From a virus, in the IMG/VR virus record IMGVR_UViG_3300017710_000037, positions 1 to 29,384 of that record: DNA of 29,384 nucleotides. One strand, given 5' to 3'. The notes under the pieces were generated by a model. It was not told the origin of the DNA and made no database searches. It saw only the letters and a list, made by a program, of their open reading frames with translations. This document shows, piece by piece, positions 25,347-29,384 of this stretch. Position 1 is the stretch's first letter, and the number at the start of each line of letters is the position of its first letter. Both the position numbers and the translations under genes were made by a program.

Positions 25347-28300
25347 TAATAAGAGCCCTGTGCTAAGTTAATATTTGCCTGTGTCAGGCCTGAAATAATA
25401 TCAATGTCAGTAATACTTATGTCAGGAATAAGTAGCTGATCTTTGAATGGAGTAATCTGGAATAGATCACCAAATACTGCATTTGTGCCTAATGGAACAA
25501 TTACAAAACTACTAATTACACCTGCAAGTTCTTTATGTACATAAGCCGCAAGTTCTGTGAAGTAAAAACTTTCACCGAACTCCCAATTAGCAGGATTAAA
25601 ATATTCTTCAATTACATTTACAACTTGGTTTTTGATTTCATTATCTGTAAACTTTACGCCTGCCATTTTAATAATTCTAAACTTAGCTCTAAACTCTGTA
25701 TCCGATTTAGGACCAAATATAACTTTATAGTTTGCAGGCCTGTATACAATACTATCACTCATTGCTTTACGCTCTGTTTGATCATCAAAGGCACTACGTA
25801 AACTTGTAACTGTATCTGCTACTGGCATACCAGCTTGGCCTGTTGTATCTTTGAGGTAAGCTCTAAACTTTGTATCATATGTTGTTGATAATGTAAACAC
25901 ATCAATTAAGTTTGTAAATGATGGATCAATAAGTTCATTATGATCAGGAACATGTGTCCATTCATATCTTAAATTTTCTTTACCAAACACAGTATCCAAG
26001 TCACCATCATTATCAATATCAATGTCTATTTCATTTGTGCCAACTACATCTGAAAACGCTTCAGGATTATCTGGTCTATCATTATCATCTGCATCAACAC
26101 TTGCAAGGATAACTTTTGTAGGATCATATACACCTGACTTATCACCATCAGTTTTAAAATCATATCCCCAAATGTAAAATGTTGTACTTGGAAATCCTGC
26201 TGTTGATGTGTCAGTAACTAATACTTTATCTCTTTTCTTCTTGCGTGATTCGCCGTCCATAAAGAATTCATTTGTAATATTACTAAATTCCATTTGATCA
26301 GTTGTAAGTTCGTATCTTAATACTCGCTGTACGATTGACCACTTATCAACATTGTTACTTGATTCATAACTTATATGTATAAGCCAGTTATTATCTTTTG
26401 TGCTACTTGCAACACCAGTACCAGTACCTGGACCAGTTGCTATGAAGTTTGTGCCTACAGTATTTGCACCAGCACCAATTAATGTAAAGTCTGTATTACC
26501 TAGACTTTGTATTTTATATTCAAGTCCAGTAATATATTGTCCTGCAGTTACATTAAGATTTGTACTAAACTCTGTTGGAAATGTTATATTGCTACCTGTT
26601 GGTAGTGGACTACGCTCTACTATTTCCCACGCATTATTAATGTAGTCATACTTTAATGCAAAAGTTTGTTTTGCTTTTATATAATCAATTACAGTATTGC
26701 GTTCTGTTTTTGTAAACTGTCTGCTTATTGCTGGGTAAATTGTTTCCAGTGTTGCGTTTGAAGGTATTGCTACATCAAGGCTAATTGCACCCTGATCATC
26801 AGGTGTAATACCTGTAGGATCACCACTTGTATTATCAACACCTAATCCATTATTATAAATTCTTTTTACTTGTGCCCAATACTCTGTGCCACCATATGTA
26901 AACTTTAGCATAGCACCAGTTCTAATTAGTTGCAAATATGAAGATTGATTTTCACCAACACCATGAATTGTTGTACCATTTAGAAAATATCCTGTAAGTG
27001 GATACTGTGTACTTTGTGCCCAACTAAATGAATTTAAACTGTATGTGGATTTTAGATCTACAAATGTAGTTGCAAATTTATTGTAATATAAATTAATGAG
27101 CTCATCATCACTTACAAACCTTTTGATATAAGAATCAAAAACTTGTGCCGCAGATATATCACTTGCAATGGTTGTCTTTCTTTTATTGCAACTATATAAC
27201 TTTCCATCAGTTCCAAATAATCTTAAATTACTATATGCACCTGTTGGGTCTTTTAAGTCCACATATCTACTAAAGCCACTGTGCGTTCTATTCACAGCCT
27301 TAATTTTTTTCATGTTATCACTAGTGCTACCGAGAAAACCGTTATAGTCACTTGCTGTAATCATTCTATTCTGGCTTGCATAACTTTGTGGTGCTGAGAC
27401 TCTTATGTCATCTATACTCTCTGCACTACTTGCACTGTTCACTGTACTCTTAAGTTGAACAACAAATGTTGCTGTATATGTATTGTTGTCAGCACCTTTG
27501 TATGTCATGTTAATACGCTTTAGGCCAATGTCATCGGGACGTAACGTATATGTTTCGTCAAGGCTTGATCTAAACCATACTCTTATAATTCCGTTAGGTA
27601 AGTTGCCAAATGAACTGTCTGCAAACTGTATGCTTATTCTATTGTCTACTAATGACTTTACACTAAAGATATCTCTTATTCCATTTGAAAGATTATTGAA
27701 TATAACATTTGTTCCAAATACTTCATTAACCTTAGTCCAGTTTTTAATTACTGTTCCATCTTGATTAATGGTTTGTACCCAAACGTCTGTTTGGTTTATA
27801 TTCTCTGCGTCTACATCAAGTGTGATACCACTAACTGCATCTTGTACGTTAAAGTCTTGAAAGTCTAAGTTGCCTTCCTTTAAGCCAAAGAAGAAACCTG
27901 TATTATTACTTAATACACCCTGCCCATCATTTTTATATAGGATACTAAAAGCACTTTGTGGATCAGGAGACTTTTCTTCATAGCGTAATGTGTCTGTATT
28001 GTAATCTGAACTATATGCATTAAATGTAGTTTGTGTGCCTTGTGCTATACCAGTAAAATTAAAAGCAACTTGGTTTTCTGTATTGTTGAAGTTGTAAAAC
28101 TGGTTTACAACATTATCAACTGTAACCTGTTTGCGTGGTGAGCCAAATGGATTTGTGCTTGCAAATACAGCATTCATAATATTAATAAAGTTATCTAAAT
28201 TATCTGCTGATGTACTATTTTCAAAGTTAAACTCTTGTCCAGATAAAGTTGTACCGTTATTTCCAATTATATCTTCATTTGTTTTGACTGAAACAACTTT

Positions 28301-28654
28301 TACAAAACCACTTGCTGTTGTGTTTCTTCTTGGTGTATAGCCTAAGAAGTTTGCAAGTTTATAAACAGAGTCTGTTCTTTCTGCTGTGCTGATAAAGTTA
28401 TTACGAGCATTAATATCAATTCGGAAGGCAAGGGCATGACCAAAACGTGCGACAACGTCTAATAGGCTTACAAATTCTGCTGACTCTACCCAGTCATTGT
28501 AACTTTCTGGATAGTTTTCTCTGATGTATGATACCATGCTATCACGTATCGTATCAAAATCATATGCCTGTAAGTTTGCATTTATGTATGATTCATATAC
28601 CGCTGTATAATCTTCAGCCGCAAACAGTTTGGTTTGTCGTTGTGCCTGTGCCAT
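25346..28654 (-). CDS. 6: Baseplate wedge protein gp6 (gpJ-like)
   Basis: This is a 1102-residue protein, longer than T4 gp6 (660). The N-terminus carries the gp6 hallmark FGHALAFRIDINARNNF and TAERTDSVYKLANFLGYTPRR at about 70-115. The gpJ-type core has APQSYASQNRMITASDYNGF at about 418-436, and the C-terminus FRAKFRIIKMAGVKFTDNEI is the family's dimer region, followed by PANWEFGESF. An insertion at 710-747 is a small repeat-like domain (GLEYKIQSLGNTDFTLIGAG and onward). At 854-887 two Asp/Asn-rich loops (DADDNDRPDN and DIDNDGDLD) look like Ca-binding EF-hand or thrombospondin-type-3 loops. It forms the baseplate wedge ring that controls sheath contraction. GAGGA precedes the start, which shares one base with the gp25 stop. 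Confidence 0.93.
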   Translation of the reverse strand: MAQAQRQTKLFAAEDYTAVYESYINANLQAYDFDTIRDSMVSYIRENYPESYNDWVESAEFVSLLDVVARFGHALAFRIDINARNNFISTAERTDSVYKLANFLGYTPRRNTTASGFVKVVSVKTNEDIIGNNGTTLSGQEFNFENSTSADNLDNFINIMNAVFASTNPFGSPRKQVTVDNVVNQFYNFNNTENQVAFNFTGIAQGTQTTFNAYSSDYNTDTLRYEEKSPDPQSAFSILYKNDGQGVLSNNTGFFFGLKEGNLDFQDFNVQDAVSGITLDVDAENINQTDVWVQTINQDGTVIKNWTKVNEVFGTNVIFNNLSNGIRDIFSVKSLVDNRISIQFADSSFGNLPNGIIRVWFRSSLDETYTLRPDDIGLKRINMTYKGADNNTYTATFVVQLKSTVNSASSAESIDDIRVSAPQSYASQNRMITASDYNGFLGSTSDNMKKIKAVNRTHSGFSRYVDLKDPTGAYSNLRLFGTDGKLYSCNKRKTTIASDISAAQVFDSYIKRFVSDDELINLYYNKFATTFVDLKSTYSLNSFSWAQSTQYPLTGYFLNGTTIHGVGENQSSYLQLIRTGAMLKFTYGGTEYWAQVKRIYNNGLGVDNTSGDPTGITPDDQGAISLDVAIPSNATLETIYPAISRQFTKTERNTVIDYIKAKQTFALKYDYINNAWEIVERSPLPTGSNITFPTEFSTNLNVTAGQYITGLEYKIQSLGNTDFTLIGAGANTVGTNFIATGPGTGTGVASSTKDNNWLIHISYESSNNVDKWSIVQRVLRYELTTDQMEFSNITNEFFMDGESRKKKRDKVLVTDTSTAGFPSTTFYIWGYDFKTDGDKSGVYDPTKVILASVDADDNDRPDNPEAFSDVVGTNEIDIDIDNDGDLDTVFGKENLRYEWTHVPDHNELIDPSFTNLIDVFTLSTTYDTKFRAYLKDTTGQAGMPVADTVTSLRSAFDDQTERKAMSDSIVYRPANYKVIFGPKSDTEFRAKFRIIKMAGVKFTDNEIKNQVVNVIEEYFNPANWEFGESFYFTELAAYVHKELAGVISSFVIVPLGTNAVFGDLFQITPFKDQLLIPDISITDIDIISGLTQANINLAQGSY

Positions 28655-29028
28655 TATAGTTCCTCAAATTCTCTATCAAATTTAAGTTCCAGTACTACTG
28701 GTGTTGAAGTGGGTATGTAGTTTAGTGTCGCATTTACCTCAATCTTTGATTCGTCAAAGTCAACTAAAATTGTATTCTTCTCAATACTGAAACGTGGATC
28801 ATAACTGATTACATCAAGAACATCCTGCTTGACTAAGTCAACTGTGATATTATCAAGGGGTTCCATGACATAAAATGGTAGCATACTACCAAAGTTTGGA
28901 TTTGTCCACTTCTCTCCTTTGCGAATCTGGAAGTGATTCTCAAGGTCACGCTTTGCTAATGCAACTCCTGTGAGTTGTTTAGGCGTCATGGACTGGTCAA
29001 TCGTGCTATATCCGTAAATTTTTTCCAT
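28654..29028 (-). CDS. 25: Baseplate wedge protein gp25
   Basis: This is a 124-residue protein, close to T4 gp25 (132). DLENHFQIRKGEKWTNPNFG, then MLPFYVMEPLDN, LVKQDVLDVISYDPR and the C-terminal VVLELKFDREF fit the gp25/GpW baseplate wedge family that links the wedge to the tail sheath initiator. No ribosome binding site precedes the ATG, while a TATAAATA promoter element ends only five bases before it. The next gene, gp6, begins with a TAATG overlap, as expected for wedge proteins made together. An internal Met14 is a poorer start, with no ribosome site either. Confidence 0.92.
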   Translation of the reverse strand: MEKIYGYSTIDQSMTPKQLTGVALAKRDLENHFQIRKGEKWTNPNFGSMLPFYVMEPLDNITVDLVKQDVLDVISYDPRFSIEKNTILVDFDESKIEVNATLNYIPTSTPVVLELKFDREFEEL

Positions 29029-29033
29029 ACTAA

Positions 29034-29041
29034 TATTTATA
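29034..29041 (-). promoter_or_regulatory. T4-type late promoter TATAAATA
   Basis: The minus strand reads TATAAATA, the exact T4 late promoter element recognised by the phage sigma factor gp55. Taking the element to span -13 to -6, transcription would start at about 29028, the first base of the gp25 start codon. It stands directly after the T-run of the HNH terminator. The motif match is seen; use and exact start are inferred. Confidence 0.8.
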
Positions 29042-29042
29042 C

Positions 29043-29070
29043 AAAAAAACCGCCCTATTTAGGCGGCTTT
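29043..29070 (-). terminator. Intrinsic terminator of the HNH gene
   Basis: A perfect 5-bp CCGCC/GGCGG stem (29062-29066 with 29050-29054) around a 7-base loop is followed on the minus strand by seven T (29043-29049). A G.T wobble and A-T pairs extend the base. The hairpin contains the HNH stop codon at 29059-29061. The plus strand also ends with a T-rich tail, so some two-way activity is possible. Confidence 0.9.
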
Positions 29071-29384
29071 GTTTTTGACAATAATTAATTCATCTGGCCA
29101 ACTAATATAAGTTTTCCAGGATAGATCTGATATATGTATGGGGATATTTTTAAATTTATGGTTTAATTCGTGATATGTTGGCTTTATAGGCTTTACTTTA
29201 GGGCGTTCCAACTTGTTGCCTTTGTTCCAGTTGCAGGTCTTACAGGCAGTAGTGCAGTTTTCCCAACTACTTACCCCGCCCAAGTACCGGGGGAGAACAT
29301 GATCCACGGTGAGTTCCTGCTGTGGAAACTCTTCTAAACAATATTGACAGGTGAACTTATCACGTATAAACATATTTCTACGTG
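29059..29384 (-). CDS. HNH endonuclease, 5' end outside the window
   Basis: The first in-window Met gives 104 residues, but the frame stays open upstream (RRN just before it) to the window edge. RRN-MFIRDKFTCQYC is the usual middle of bacterial HNH endonucleases of about 170-190 residues, so the true start is probably outside. Numbering from that Met: C9-x2-C12, the catalytic DH at 24-25, N39, then C44-x2-C47-N48, with K51, i.e. a treble-clef zinc site and HNH active site. It cuts double-stranded DNA. It could be a free-standing homing-type nuclease or a phage packaging or exclusion nuclease. The stop lies in the terminator that separates it from the baseplate operon. Confidence 0.9.
   Translation of the reverse strand, partial: RRNMFIRDKFTCQYCLEEFPQQELTVDHVLPRYLGGVSSWENCTTACKTCNWNKGNKLERPKVKPIKPTYHELNHKFKNIPIHISDLSWKTYISWPDELIIVKNKAA

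Noticed and set aside
1-29384. CRISPR array, tRNA genes, insertion sequences
   Set aside because: Genes cover nearly all bases; the few gaps are under 65 bases and no regular direct repeats, tRNA-like sequence or transposase were seen.

Overview
This window is most likely part of the genome of a T4-like marine myovirus (a contractile-tailed caudovirus related to cyanophages and pelagiphages). Two proteins at the right end anchor this: a gp25-type baseplate wedge protein and a gp6-type baseplate wedge protein. They are followed by a giant baseplate-like protein and several tail or fibre proteins. A TATAAATA late-type promoter, very tight gene packing with stop/start overlaps, and an AT-rich composition agree with this. 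The host cannot be read from the sequence. A perfect TTGACA-N17-TATAAT promoter suggests a host with an ordinary sigma70-type RNA polymerase.

Layout. (1) Positions 1-1198 hold two plus-strand genes: the 3' end of an unrecognised gene and a glycosyltransferase/capsule-type protein. They run tail-to-tail into everything else. (2) Positions 1188-11689, minus strand, form one tightly packed operon. In transcription order it holds a small conserved phage protein, two glycosyltransferase-like proteins separated from a third by an unknown acidic-patch protein, flavin-dependent thymidylate synthase ThyX, an N-terminal-twitch radical SAM enzyme, an SGNH hydrolase-like protein, an unknown protein, a sulfotransferase-like protein, a second N-twitch radical SAM enzyme and an unknown Gln-rich protein. 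(3) Positions 11749-29028, minus strand, form the tail/baseplate morphogenesis operon: gp25, gp6, the 3646-residue protein (37% of the window), a 199-residue structural protein, a fibre protein with a Peptidase_G2-like C-terminal region, and a 372-residue fibre-like protein. (4) Positions 29059-29384 hold the 3' part of an HNH endonuclease, closed by an intrinsic terminator that overlaps its stop codon.

How it works together. The HNH terminator and the late promoter sit back to back (29034-29070), so the baseplate operon starts as its own late unit. The consensus sigma70 promoter at 11713-11741, with a late-like AATAAATA inside its spacer, then separates structural genes from the modification operon. 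The modification genes (two radical SAM enzymes, a sulfotransferase, an SGNH hydrolase, three glycosyltransferase-like proteins and two unknown partners) look like a dedicated pathway that builds or decorates a glycan or protein. The target is not visible; virion fibres or the host surface are the obvious candidates. This is the most interesting part of the window. No tRNA, CRISPR array, insertion sequence or diversity-generating retroelement was found, and no stretch over 300 bases lacks a gene.
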